A stretch of DNA of 55,601 bases, taken from contig USAI01000001.1 of the NCBI GenBank assembly GCA_900552675.1, positions 1 through 55,601 on the forward strand, read 5' to 3'. The notes under the pieces are model-generated. The model saw nothing but the letters and a program-made list of their open reading frames with translations, was not told the DNA's origin and searched no databases. Below, piece after piece: positions 6,915 through 15,464 of this stretch (position 1 is its first letter; every line of letters starts with the position of its first letter). This DNA comes from an uncultured Prevotella sp. Lineage in GTDB: Bacteria; Bacteroidota; Bacteroidia; Bacteroidales; Bacteroidaceae. A program made the translations under genes and the position numbers.

Positions 6915-9530
6915 TTAGAATTCTTGTCCAAGGATGAAGTGGAAGTTGCTTCCACCCTTTGTTCCAAACACCTTGTCGAAGCCGTAGGCCCAGTCGATAC
7001 CCATCATACCCACCATGGGGAGGAAGATGCGCACGCCGATACCTGCTGAACGCTTCATGTCGAAGGGGTTAAACTTCTTGGTGTCGTTCCATGCGTTACC
7101 AGCCTCGACAAATGAGAGGCCGTAGATGGTGGTGTTGCCCAAGAGGAATGGGTATCGCAGCTCGAGTGTCATGCGGTCGTAGGCGTAGCCCTCGTATCCG
7201 TAAGGTGTGAGCGATCCGTTTTCGTAACCACGCAATCCGATGGTTTCTTCGGCATAGCCTGTTGAGTAGCCCGACATACCGTCGCCACCCACATAGTATG
7301 TTTCGAAGGGCGACTTCTTATATTTATTGTATGTGCCCAGCAATCCCATCTCGACGCGTGTCATGAGTACGAAGCATTTCTGTCCGCCCGACAGCGCGGT
7401 GTAGGTTCTTGCCTTGAACTTCCATTTATGATATTCTACCCAGCGGTATTTCTCTTGCTGTTCGCGCTCGTAGGTGCTCGAGTTGCGGTCGTTGGCCAGG
7501 TTCTTATAGTTTTTGTTATCCCACTTTGACCATGGCGGGGTGAGTGTTACCGAGAACAGAAAGTCGGATCCGCGGCGTGGGAACATCTGGTTGTCGGTAG
7601 AGGTACGGCTGAGTGAGATGCTCAGGTTGAGGTTGTTCGAGTTGCCGTTGGTCATGAGGAAGTACTGCCAGTTTTTCAGCATGTATCGTGTGTACGACAG
7701 CATGAGCGAGAGCTGGAAGTAGTCGTCGGGCCAGCGCAGACGTTTACCCCATCCTACGTTTACGCCAAACATCTTGACATACTTGTCGGGGTCGTAATAG
7801 TTCTCATAGTTATTATAGCTATAATTGCCGTATCCGTACAGATAGTTGTAATAGTTGTTATAATAACCGTTGTTGTAGTAGTTGCTTGACACGTCGGTCT
7901 GCTTTGAATAGTAAGCGCCTACTGAGAACTGTATGGGTCGTTTTCCACCAAACCAGTTGGTGCTATACGATGCGTTGTACGACTGGTAGTAGGTACCGTT
8001 GGTTTGCACGCCCAGCTGCATTACCTCGCCATCGCCGATAGGCATGATGCCACGGTGCTCTTTGTTTTTGTTGAAGAGGTTGCGCATAGAGAAGTTGTTG
8101 AGCTTCAATCCCACACGTCCTATCACACCTGTCTGTCCCCATCCCAGTGAGAACTCAATCTGGTCGTTCGATTTTTGTTCAAGGTTCCAGTTGATGTCTA
8201 CGGTACCGTTTTCGGGGTCGGGCTTCACGTCGGGGTTCACCTTTTCAGGGTCGAAGTGTCCCATTGACGCCAACTCGCGTGCCGAACGTTGCAGTGCCTC
8301 TTTTGAGAAGAGGTCGCCGGGCTTGGTGCGCAGCTCGCGTCGTACCACGTTTTCATACAAGCGGTCGTTACCGTTGATGCGCACATGGTTGATGTGTGCC
8401 TGTGTGCCCTCTTGAATACGCATTTCGAGGTCGATGCTGTCGCCCACGATGTTCACCTCGGTAGGCTGCAGCGAGTAGAAGAGGTAACCGTTGTTCCAGT
8501 AGTTGTTGCCCACGGCATCGTCGTCTTCGGTCAGACGTTTGTTCATGAGCTTCTGGTTATACACGTCGCCCTTCTTCATGCCCAGCACCTGTGCCAGATA
8601 GTCGGAGGGATAGATGGTGTTACCCACCCATGTGATGTTACGCAGGTAGTATTTCTTACCCTCGTCAATCTTTAAATATATGTTTACGTGCTTGTCGTCG
8701 GCGTTCCATACGCTGTCTTCAATGATGGTGGCGTCGCGGTAGCCATATTCGTTATACTTGTCGATAAGGTTCTGCTTATCTGTTTTCCAGCGCTCGGGTG
8801 TAAACTTCTTGGCTTTCAAGAAGGTGCTGAGCTTTCCTGCCTCGTGTGTTTTTGAGAAGGCACCTTTGCGGAACAGTCCGCCCTTGATTTTCAGGTTCGA
8901 CAACTCTTTGTTGCCTTCAAGAATGATGCGGCGCACGCGCATTTTTTGCTTCTTGTCGATAATCACGTCAAGGATAACCTGATTTTTGTTCGACACGTCG
9001 TCGCGCTGATTAATTTGTATGTCGGCGTTCTTGAAGCCCTTGTCGTCGAAGTATTTTTTAGCCAAGATTTTGGCGCGGTCGATCATGTTTGGGGTGATTT
9101 GTGCACCCTTCAGCAGGCCCAACTTCTCTTCCATGTCGGTGCGTTCCGACTTTTTCAGGCCGATGTAGTTGATGGTAGAAACACGCGGACGAAGGCGCAA
9201 GAAGATGTGCAGATACACCTTGTTGCCCCCGACGATAGAGTCGGCCGAGATAGAGACGTCAGAGAAGAGTCCGTATTTCCAGTAGTGCTTTACGGCTTCG
9301 GTAATCTCGTTGCCAGGCAGCGTGATGGTCTGTCCGATGGTGAGTCCTGAGATGCCAGTAAGCATATAGTCTTCATAGCCTTCGGCACCCGACACGTTCA
9401 GGCCTGCAAGGGTGAGCGTGCGTGGTGTTCCAGCATACGATATGTCGGGGTAGGTGACTTTGTCTTGCGCTGTCATGCCGACGCAGCAGAGCAGCGCCAC
9501 AAATGCAGCCAACAGTTTGTGTATGTTCAT
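6915..9530 (-). CDS. bamA: Outer-membrane protein assembly factor BamA
   Basis: 871 residues. After a signal peptide (MNIHKLLAAFVALLCCVGMTAQ) come about five POTRA domains (roughly residues 30-430), then a 16-strand barrel ending ILGQEF with the terminal phenylalanine expected of outer-membrane barrels. The motif LRGYENGSL fits the VRGF/Y-type signature on loop 6 of Omp85 proteins. One predicted extracellular segment around residues 555-580 is strikingly rich in Tyr and Asn (repeated YNNY). It inserts beta-barrel proteins with help from the three Skp-like proteins encoded downstream. An AAGCG-type purine-rich repeat lies in its leader. Confidence 0.95.
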   Translation of the reverse strand: MNIHKLLAAFVALLCCVGMTAQDKVTYPDISYAGTPRTLTLAGLNVSGAEGYEDYMLTGISGLTIGQTITLPGNEITEAVKHYWKYGLFSDVSISADSIVGGNKVYLHIFLRLRPRVSTINYIGLKKSERTDMEEKLGLLKGAQITPNMIDRAKILAKKYFDDKGFKNADIQINQRDDVSNKNQVILDVIIDKKQKMRVRRIILEGNKELSNLKIKGGLFRKGAFSKTHEAGKLSTFLKAKKFTPERWKTDKQNLIDKYNEYGYRDATIIEDSVWNADDKHVNIYLKIDEGKKYYLRNITWVGNTIYPSDYLAQVLGMKKGDVYNQKLMNKRLTEDDDAVGNNYWNNGYLFYSLQPTEVNIVGDSIDLEMRIQEGTQAHINHVRINGNDRLYENVVRRELRTKPGDLFSKEALQRSARELASMGHFDPEKVNPDVKPDPENGTVDINWNLEQKSNDQIEFSLGWGQTGVIGRVGLKLNNFSMRNLFNKNKEHRGIMPIGDGEVMQLGVQTNGTYYQSYNASYSTNWFGGKRPIQFSVGAYYSKQTDVSSNYYNNGYYNNYYNYLYGYGNYSYNNYENYYDPDKYVKMFGVNVGWGKRLRWPDDYFQLSLMLSYTRYMLKNWQYFLMTNGNSNNLNLSISLSRTSTDNQMFPRRGSDFLFSVTLTPPWSKWDNKNYKNLANDRNSSTYEREQQEKYRWVEYHKWKFKARTYTALSGGQKCFVLMTRVEMGLLGTYNKYKKSPFETYYVGGDGMSGYSTGYAEETIGLRGYENGSLTPYGYEGYAYDRMTLELRYPFLLGNTTIYGLSFVEAGNAWNDTKKFNPFDMKRSAGIGVRIFLPMVGMMGIDWAYGFDKVFGTKGGSNFHFILGQEF

Positions 9531-9534
9531 CGTT

Positions 9535-9652
9535 GTGTTTATATTTTTCTTATCGCTTTTTCTCTTTTACACTTTTTTTCCTTCGCTTATCACGCTTTGC
9601 TTTTAGCGCTTCACGCTTTGTTTTTCGTGCTTTGCTTTTTGCTTTTAGTGCT
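9535..9652. repeat. Degenerate CGCTTTGCTTTTAG repeat in the bamA leader
   Basis: The gap between uppS and bamA is made of pyrimidine-rich words on the plus strand: CACGCTTTGCTTTTAGCGCTT, then CACGCTTTGTTTTTCGTGC, then TTTGCTTTTTGCTTTTAGTG. In the bamA mRNA this gives a purine-rich AAAGC-repeat leader. I see no promoter in it, consistent with co-transcription from uppS. Confidence 0.6.
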
Positions 9653-10390
9653 TCATGCTTCGTTCTCTACCTGCTCTTCAGTTTTTCCGAAGCGGCGCTG
9701 GCGCTGTTGGTAGCAGCTGATAGCCTTTTGCAGGTCGGCCTCGGCAAAGTCGGGCCAGAAGGTGTCGCAGAAGTATAGCTCGCTATAAGCTATCTGCCAG
9801 AGCAAATAGTTGGATATGCGCAGCTCGCCACCGGTGCGTATCAGCAGGTCGGGGTCGGGCATGAAGGTGGTTTGCATATTGTTTGTGAGCGTTTCTTCGG
9901 TGATGCTGTCGATGTTGAGCTCGCCGTCTTTCACCTGTTGCGCTATACGTCGGGTGGCCTCGGTAATTTCCCATCGTGCCGAATAGCTCAGTGCTACCAC
10001 CATGGTCATGGCATCGTTATTGGCGGTATGTGCCATGGTTTCGTTCAGCTTCTCTTGCACGGCCTGTGGCAGGCGCGCGATGTCGCCGATGACGCGAAAG
10101 CGCACATTATTCTTCATGAATATCTCGTCTTCGAGCGATGATAGCACCAGAGCCATGAGCGCTGCCACCTCGTCGGCGGGTCGGTTCCAGTTTTCGGTCG
10201 AGAAGGTGTATAGGGTGAGATATTTCACGCCCAGACGTGTACACTCAGAGGTGATGCGTCTTACCGTTTCTACGCCAGCCTGATGCCCGTAGCTGCGTGG
10301 TTGCCCTTTGGCTGTGGCCCATCGTCCGTTTCCGTCCATGATGATGGCTATGTGGGCCGGTATGTTGTTCATATCGATAGCGTCGTGCAT
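9653..10390 (-). CDS. uppS: Isoprenyl transferase (undecaprenyl diphosphate synthase)
   Basis: 245 residues from the chosen ATG at 10390, which follows the stop of the PorG-like gene; a longer in-frame start at 10444 would overlap that gene and add 18 untypical residues. The motifs IAIIMDGNGRWA (catalytic Asp), GHQAGVETVRRI, YLTLYTFSTENWNRP and DLLIRTGGELRISNYLLWQ are diagnostic. It makes the C55 lipid carrier for peptidoglycan and O-antigen in the cytoplasm at the membrane. Position between the PorG-like gene and bamA is conserved in Bacteroidota. Confidence 0.95.
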   Translation of the reverse strand: MHDAIDMNNIPAHIAIIMDGNGRWATAKGQPRSYGHQAGVETVRRITSECTRLGVKYLTLYTFSTENWNRPADEVAALMALVLSSLEDEIFMKNNVRFRVIGDIARLPQAVQEKLNETMAHTANNDAMTMVVALSYSARWEITEATRRIAQQVKDGELNIDSITEETLTNNMQTTFMPDPDLLIRTGGELRISNYLLWQIAYSELYFCDTFWPDFAEADLQKAISCYQQRQRRFGKTEEQVENEA

Positions 10391-10413
10391 AGATATCGTT
10401 GTTATTATCGTTT

Positions 10414-11112
10414 TTATTCGTCGGCGTTGTGGCACGTTCTGCATTTAGGCATGAAGCTGTAGGTGAGCGACAGCTGAAGGGCCGAGTAGCAGTCGGTGTT
10501 TTTAAACAGTCCTGAACTGGGAATGTTGTAGGGGTCGGTAGCGCCATCGAGGTTATCGCTTAGCGAGAAGTGTATGGCCCATTCAAGGCCCACGTTCAGG
10601 CGGGGTGCCACCTTATATTTTATGCCCAGTCCGATGGGTACGTTGGCGGTAAACACGCTTTTTGCGCCCTCGTTAGCCTTTGAGGCGAAGGTGGCGCCGA
10701 GGCCTCCGAAGATGAAGGGTGTGAGGCGTTTTGCCCCGCGATAGTCGCGCCCTGTGCCGTAAGGCCAGAAGTTGTATTCGTAGGTGAGGCTCATGTCGGT
10801 CACGCCACAACTGAAGGTGTAGGGCTTTCCGTCGTAGGCAGGATAATAGGTTGATGCGTTGTCGCTGCCCCCACTTATCTTGCCATATTGCACCGCCAGC
10901 CTAAATCCCATGAAGGGGTTGACGATGCGTCGGAGCATGACCGATGCCATAGGCTTCATGCCCGAGGCGATGCTGCCGTTGAAGTCGCCCTGATACGCCA
11001 TCATACCCACGCCCCCGCCTATCTCCATGCGGTATTGGTCGTCGGTCTGTGCTTGTGCTGTGCCCAGGCATAGCACCATGCACACGGTTGCTATGATGCG
11101 TGTGTAGAGCAT
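10414..11112 (-). CDS. PorG-like outer-membrane beta-barrel protein (DUF6089 type)
   Basis: 232 residues from the ATG at 11112, which overlaps the stop of the preceding gene as TAATG, a sign of translational coupling. A signal peptide ending GTAQAQ precedes a small beta-barrel with alternating strands (MEIGGGVGMMAYQGDF, then FRLAVQYGKISGG). It sits directly upstream of uppS and bamA, the place where Porphyromonas porG is found as I recall; PorG links to the type IX secretion ring. No other T9SS gene is in this window, so a T9SS role is inferred from family and position only. The end PKCRTCHNADE has two cysteines. Confidence 0.75.
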   Translation of the reverse strand: MLYTRIIATVCMVLCLGTAQAQTDDQYRMEIGGGVGMMAYQGDFNGSIASGMKPMASVMLRRIVNPFMGFRLAVQYGKISGGSDNASTYYPAYDGKPYTFSCGVTDMSLTYEYNFWPYGTGRDYRGAKRLTPFIFGGLGATFASKANEGAKSVFTANVPIGLGIKYKVAPRLNVGLEWAIHFSLSDNLDGATDPYNIPSSGLFKNTDCYSALQLSLTYSFMPKCRTCHNADE

Positions 11113-12554
11113 TATTTGTTTTTGTCGTCGCGCCATTCAAAGATGTCTTGGCGTTTGGCCCATCCCAGCCTGTTCAGGCGTCCGCGCCATACCTGTCCGC
11201 TGTTTCCGCATACCAGCCATACATAGTTGTTGGCATCGATGGTGAAGGCCAGGGCGTCGTCGCTGCTTTGGAAGCCGGTGGGCACGGTTACCACGGTGTC
11301 TTCTTGCCAGGTAAGGCCCTTGTCAGTGCTGTTCCAGAACATCTTGTGTGCTTGTTTCTTGCAAGCGCCCAGTCCTTTTCCGCCGAAGGCTACGAGGCCG
11401 AGGTCGCTATTTGCCATCTGAAGGTGTGCCAGACGTGGCAAGCGATATTTAGCTTGCGAGCCAGCGCCATAGTAGCAAATCCAGGGCTGAGTATTGTCAT
11501 TGGGGTCGATCACCTTTGTCCACACCACGTTTGCGGTGTCGGCGCTATATGTGTTAACGTCGCGGCTACCCTGCATGATAAGTCGGTAGCTGTCTTTGTT
11601 TGTTATCAGAGCCTGTGTGGCGCTGCTTATGTTTAGGCTGGGCAGGTAGGCTGCCTCGTCAGCGTCAATATCTTCTTTTGTCCAGGTTTGTCCGTTGTCG
11701 GCCGAGCTATTCAGGGCACCCTCAGCGTCATAGGCCACCAGCAGCTTAGTGCTGGCTGCCACCAGCTGCTTTTGTGTGGTAGCGGTCCAGGTCCAACTTT
11801 TCCCGTCGGTGGTGGCGTAGAGATAGCCGCCTGAGATGAACAGGGCATTCTCGCCATCGGTCATCAGGTTCTGATAAGCGTTGGCGTTGAGTGTGGCGGG
11901 TGTGGTTTGGCTCCAGTTTGAGCCATCGGCCGAGGTGTAGAGGCGTGTGGCGGTGCCATCGGTGCCAGCCAGCACCAACTGGTTATTAGGCAGTGCCACC
12001 ATGCGCATATCTTTCAGTGCGCTGATGCCCACCTCGGTGGTGTTGTTATTGAGCTTTGTCCACACAAATTTGTCGCCATCTTCCTTGTGCACGTTCAGCG
12101 TCACCTTATATCTATGATTTGAAAGGGTAGAGTTAGAGTAAACAATCAGTTCGCGCGGCTTGGTATAGTCGACGCTATCGGTAGACGAGAAAATGCGTGT
12201 GGTATCGCTGTCAACGTTCTTGATGCCCACCATTCCCGAGTTGCGTGTGCTTGCTGTGGCCAGCACTTTGGTGATGTCGCAACCCAAGGGCAGCGAGTCG
12301 GCATTGAAGATGCGTCCACCCAGGTGGTCGATGGTCATCTTCACCGAGCTGAAGTCAACGCTCTTCACATACGAGCTATCGCGCAGCCCATCTTTGGTTT
12401 TGCAAAAGAACGTTTGGTTGATGTTTCCCAATGTAAAAGCGGTAATGGCTGCATCGTCGTCGTACACGAAATCGTTGTCTGAATTGAGGCATGAGGTGCA
12501 CAAAACAGCACTTGCCAAGAGCATTACAATAGAGAATATGTTTCTTTTCATCAT
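11112..12554 (-). CDS. DUF6242-type lipoprotein with BNR/Kelch-like repeats
   Basis: 480 residues. The lipobox LCTSC at the end of a signal peptide indicates an outer-membrane or periplasmic lipoprotein. Residues about 25-150 form an N-terminal DUF6242-like domain (YDDDAAITAFTLGNINQTFF). The rest has repeated blades with Asn-Gly-Gln-Thr-Trp or Gly-Ser-Asn-Trp turns (SADNGQTWTKE, TDGKSWTW, TSADGSNWSQT, STDKGLTWQED), as in BNR propellers that bind glycans or proteins. The ligand is unknown. It leads the porG-like, uppS, bamA cluster and is coupled to the next gene by TAATG overlap. Confidence 0.8.
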   Translation of the reverse strand: MMKRNIFSIVMLLASAVLCTSCLNSDNDFVYDDDAAITAFTLGNINQTFFCKTKDGLRDSSYVKSVDFSSVKMTIDHLGGRIFNADSLPLGCDITKVLATASTRNSGMVGIKNVDSDTTRIFSSTDSVDYTKPRELIVYSNSTLSNHRYKVTLNVHKEDGDKFVWTKLNNNTTEVGISALKDMRMVALPNNQLVLAGTDGTATRLYTSADGSNWSQTTPATLNANAYQNLMTDGENALFISGGYLYATTDGKSWTWTATTQKQLVAASTKLLVAYDAEGALNSSADNGQTWTKEDIDADEAAYLPSLNISSATQALITNKDSYRLIMQGSRDVNTYSADTANVVWTKVIDPNDNTQPWICYYGAGSQAKYRLPRLAHLQMANSDLGLVAFGGKGLGACKKQAHKMFWNSTDKGLTWQEDTVVTVPTGFQSSDDALAFTIDANNYVWLVCGNSGQVWRGRLNRLGWAKRQDIFEWRDDKNK

Positions 12555-12577
12555 TCTGTCGTCGTTGTTTTTAGGTG

Positions 12578-12585
12578 CAAATTTA
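12578..12585 (-). promoter_or_regulatory. Promoter -7 element upstream of the envelope cluster
   Basis: TAAATTTG fits the Bacteroidota -7 consensus TAnnTTTG, 24 bp before the DUF6242 gene start. No clear TTTG lies 19-21 bp upstream, so the -33 element is weak. It is the only good promoter match I found before the long minus-strand cluster down to murI. Confidence 0.5.
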
Positions 12586-12712
12586 GTCAGAATTCCGCAA
12601 ATAGCGGTCGTTTTGTCATTTTATTATGCAAATTAAAGCAGAAAAGTATTATTTTTAAGTTTGTTTAGTGTTTAATGTATTGAACCTAATGGCTATATAC
12701 GCCTATGGGCAT

Positions 12713-12745
12713 AAAAAAAGGACGACACGATCACTCGCGCCGGCC
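12713..12745 (-). terminator. Rho-independent terminator of the 31-residue membrane peptide gene
   Basis: On the minus strand a stem with arms GGCCGGCGCG and CGTGTCGTCC (one mismatch, two G-T pairs) and a six-nt loop is followed by seven T. It lies 16 bp after the stop of the small gene. Confidence 0.78.
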
Positions 12746-12760
12746 TTCCAAAGAATAATG

Positions 12761-12856
12761 TTAACGCACGTTGGTATTTACAAGAGCGAAAACGCTCAGG
12801 AGGGTTACGATTGCAACACCTACCAACACTGCGGATGTTTCAAAGTCTAATAACAT
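12761..12856 (-). CDS. Small single-pass membrane peptide, 31 residues
   Basis: The reading frame begins ATG and encodes MLLDFETSAVLVGVAIVTLL, then SVFALVNTNVR and a stop: an acidic N-terminus, one hydrophobic helix of about 17 residues and a basic end. A purine-rich TAAGG lies 9 bp before the ATG, a TAACTTTG -7 promoter element lies 69 bp upstream, and a strong terminator follows. Such a complete set of signals around a membrane-helix-coding frame argues for a real gene. I recognise no family. It could regulate a membrane complex or be a toxin-like peptide; no antitoxin RNA is evident. Confidence 0.62.
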   Translation of the reverse strand: MLLDFETSAVLVGVAIVTLLSVFALVNTNVR

Positions 12857-12924
12857 AATCTTTACCTTAAATCTATCAAACTACTAACCTAATGAAAAAA
12901 CGTTGTATTCTCACGAACACATTG

Positions 12925-12932
12925 CAAAGTTA
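12925..12932 (-). promoter_or_regulatory. Promoter -7 element of the small membrane peptide gene
   Basis: TAACTTTG matches TAnnTTTG. The region 19-21 bp upstream is AT-rich without a clear TTTG. Transcription would start near 12918, giving a leader of about 60 nt. Confidence 0.55.
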
Positions 12933-12959
12933 ATGTATCGATATTAAAAATAATGTGTG

Positions 12960-13178
12960 AAATTAATAGTTTTTTGTGTGAAAAAGTTATTAATTGATTT
13001 ATATCAGTTTCAATGGATATCACATTTTGCTTTGCGCACATGCGTGGTAATTGTGCAAGAAAGGGGCTGAGGCAAAAAGTGTGAGGAGGGGTGTGGAAAA
13101 AGGGGCGTGGCGGTGTATAGCGGTGTATAAGATGTGTATGTATAACGATGCGTGGAGGTGTATGGCGGCGTATAACGC
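12960..13178. other. Non-coding stretch with GTGTATRRCG-type degenerate repeats
   Basis: After an AT-rich part (12960-13020) the sequence becomes G/T-rich, with repeated words such as GCGGTGTATAGCGGTGTATAA, GTGGAGGTGTATGGCGGCG and TATAACG. I see no gene, promoter or RNA family here. Confidence 0.6.
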
Positions 13179-13217
13179 AAAAGAGGCAGCCACTCTTTCG
13201 AGCTGCTGCCTCTTTTT
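13179..13217 (-). terminator. Terminator downstream of tRNA-Gln
   Basis: AAAAGAGGCAGC and GCTGCCTCTTTT form a perfect 12-bp stem with a 14-nt loop, 8 bp after the tRNA 3' end. The A/T-flanked stem can work in both directions. Confidence 0.85.
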
Positions 13218-13224
13218 ATGAATG

Positions 13225-13295
13225 TTGTCCTAGGCGGATTCGAACCACCACAAACAGAACCAAAACCTGTTGTGCTACCATTACACCATAGGACA
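13225..13295 (-). tRNA. tRNA-Gln (anticodon TTG)
   Basis: The minus strand folds as a cloverleaf: acceptor TGTCCTA with TAGGACA plus discriminator A, D-arm GTAATGGTAGCAC, anticodon arm CAGGTTTTGGTTCTG with TTG in the loop, T-arm GGTGGTTCGAATCCGCC. No CCA is encoded. It has its own promoter at 13358-13388 and terminator. Confidence 0.95.
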
Positions 13296-13357
13296 AACAT
13301 ATCGTTGTGTTAGGTATGAACCGCTGTTTAGCGACCCTCCTTCGCACAATTCGACTG

Positions 13358-13388
13358 CAAAGGTAATGCTTTTTCTGGGATTACCAAA
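13358..13388 (-). promoter_or_regulatory. Promoter of tRNA-Gln
   Basis: TTTG, 19 bp, then TACCTTTG is a full match to the Bacteroidota sigma-ABfr promoter pattern on the minus strand. The start of transcription would fall about 55 bp before the tRNA. Confidence 0.85.
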
Positions 13389-13439
13389 ATTTTTTGCGGT
13401 TTTTTCTTTTGAAGGCCTTTTGGGCGGAGAAGGGTTACA

Positions 13440-13605
13440 GGGTCTTTCTAAGCCTTCCTAAGCCGAGAGAGACTGGAGGATGATAAGCCTTTCTATGCCT
13501 TTCTAAGCCTTCCTAAGCCGAGAGAGACTGGAGTGAAGCAGGAGGGTGTGAGAGCCGCAAAGCTATAGGATTTTTCACTTTTCACTCTTCCTTTTTCCCT
13601 ACCTC
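13440..13605. repeat. Family A composite intergenic repeat, copy 2
   Basis: AAGCC repeats with AAGCCGAGAGAGACTGGA twice, then AGAGCCGCAAAGCTATAGGA, then TTTTTCACTTTTCACTC. It abuts the 3' end of the Na/Pi cotransporter gene, with the same module order as the other family A copies. Confidence 0.85.
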
Positions 13606-15300
13606 CTACGCCTCTGGCTTTCTGGTTCCCATTCTTGCCTCCACCACGTTCACCACGTAGTCGCCCAGTTTTTCGCACTCGCTAATCATGTCCATATACA
13701 TGGTGCCGATGGCGTAGTCGTATTTGTGGTCGTTTACGTCATTAATGTTTTGGCTCTTCAGTTGGTTGCGATAGTTGTTAATTTCGTTTTCAATGTTAAA
13801 CGAGCGGTTTGCATCGCAGTTTTCGCGGCGGCCTGTGAGCAGCACGTTCATCTGTGTGAGCGAGTCGTCGGTCAACTCAAACATTTGGTGTAGGTGCTCG
13901 TATTGCTGTTCGGTGAAGTCTTCTTTGCCTTTCATCTTGCGGTTGATGGTGCGTGCAATGTTGTAGCAGCTGTCGCCAATGCTCTCTATCTCGCTAATCT
14001 CGCGCAACATAGCACGTATCTTAGCCTTTGTTTCGTCAGAGAGGTGTGCATCGCTCACATCGTTCAGATAGTTGGCAATCTCAATCTCCATGTTATCGCT
14101 AATGCTCTCATACTTTTCAATGCGAGCGTATAGCTTTGTGAAGGCGGCATCGTCTTTCACGCCCAGCAGTTCGCGCACCATGGTAAACATGCGCTGTATG
14201 CGCTCGGCAAACGACTGTATCTCTTTTTGAGCCTCCAGCACCGAGAGTTCAGGTGTTTTCATGATGCTGTTGCCCCCGATGTAGCGCAGGCGGAAGTCGT
14301 CTTCCTCGTCTTTGGTGCGTGGCTTGATGAGGTAGCACACCAGGCGCTCCATTTGTGGGATAAACCATATCAGTATGCAGGTGTTGCACACGTTAAAGCA
14401 GGTGTGGAAGGCGGCCAGCACTACCGATAGGCGTGCAACGTCGATATGGTTGGCATGAGGGTCGACACCCACAAATCCGCACACCATGTCGATGAAGGGA
14501 TAGAAGCCACACAGCACCCACAACACGCCAAATACGTTGAAGGTGAGGTGAGCCATGGCGGCGCGTCGAGCCTGTGTGTTGGCGCCCATGGCTGCGATGT
14601 TTGAGGTGATGGTGGTGCCAATATTCTCGCCCAGCACCAGCGCTATACCCATATATATGGGCAGCACACCGCTCGAGCACAGCACCATGGTGATGGCCAT
14701 GAGGGCTGCCGACGACTGCATACAGAAGGTGAGCACCGTGCCTATGCCGAGGAACGAGAAGATGGTGATATAACTGTCTTTGTTAAACGACGCAAAGAAG
14801 TCGATAACAGCTTGGTTATGGCTGAGGTCCATTTCCTTGCCCGTGGCGCCGAGGGTGGAAATAGCGAAAAACATAAAAGCTACGCCAAAGAGAAAATCGC
14901 CTATGTAGTGGTGCTTACGTGTATAGATAAGTAGCAGGGCGATGAAGAATGCCGGGAACACAAGGTTCGCCATATTAAACGAGAAGCCCAGCGTCATGAT
15001 CCATGCTGTAAACGTGGTGCCAATGTTGGCGCCCATAATTACAGAGATGGCTTGTGCCAGTGTGAGCAGTCCGGCGTTCACAAACGATACGGTCATTACC
15101 GTCGTAGCTGTCGACGACTGCACGGAGGCCGTTACAAACATACCGGTCAGCAGACCAGTGAAGCGGTTGGTGGTCATGGCTCCAAGGATATGGCGCAGCT
15201 GCGAGCCCGCCATCTTCTGTAACGCTTCGCTCATGACCTTCATGCCATAGATAAGTAGCGCTAATGAGCCAATAATCTTAAAAATTATCCAAATCGACAT
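13606..15300 (-). CDS. Na/Pi cotransporter family protein with PhoU-like domain
   Basis: 564 residues. Two inverted NptA-type repeats carry the signatures VIMGANIGTTFTAWIMTLG (about residue 87) and LVLGENIGTTITSNIAAMG (about residue 222), each next to QSSTATT or QSSAALM motifs that bind substrate and sodium. Eight or nine membrane helices end near residue 330. The cytoplasmic C-terminal part (about 355-550) is helical and PhoU-like. It moves phosphate with sodium across the inner membrane, or regulates phosphate uptake. It is divergent from the nucleoside kinase gene. Confidence 0.9.
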   Translation of the reverse strand: MSIWIIFKIIGSLALLIYGMKVMSEALQKMAGSQLRHILGAMTTNRFTGLLTGMFVTASVQSSTATTVMTVSFVNAGLLTLAQAISVIMGANIGTTFTAWIMTLGFSFNMANLVFPAFFIALLLIYTRKHHYIGDFLFGVAFMFFAISTLGATGKEMDLSHNQAVIDFFASFNKDSYITIFSFLGIGTVLTFCMQSSAALMAITMVLCSSGVLPIYMGIALVLGENIGTTITSNIAAMGANTQARRAAMAHLTFNVFGVLWVLCGFYPFIDMVCGFVGVDPHANHIDVARLSVVLAAFHTCFNVCNTCILIWFIPQMERLVCYLIKPRTKDEEDDFRLRYIGGNSIMKTPELSVLEAQKEIQSFAERIQRMFTMVRELLGVKDDAAFTKLYARIEKYESISDNMEIEIANYLNDVSDAHLSDETKAKIRAMLREISEIESIGDSCYNIARTINRKMKGKEDFTEQQYEHLHQMFELTDDSLTQMNVLLTGRRENCDANRSFNIENEINNYRNQLKSQNINDVNDHKYDYAIGTMYMDMISECEKLGDYVVNVVEARMGTRKPEA

Positions 15301-15464
15301 ATTTTTGTTTAATTTGTTTCTTCTTCGTAAGTGCTTGTCGAAAATAAGGTGTATCTTTACAACCGCAACCCGAGGGTTGCCTTCAGCACGCCTTCGTCTA
15401 TTGGTTGCCTATACATTATTATACATTATTATATATATACTAACGCTGTAAATACGTCAACGCA
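15301..15464. other. Divergent intergenic region
   Basis: Between the Na/Pi gene (minus) and the nucleoside kinase gene (plus). TATCTTTA at 15353-15360 on the plus strand is one base off the -7 consensus. Just before the kinase start, TACATTATTA is repeated and followed by TATATATATAC. No other feature is visible. Confidence 0.5.

Noticed and set aside
13010..13300. A 96-codon minus-strand frame
   Set aside because: It reads through tRNA-Gln and its terminator, so it is not a gene.
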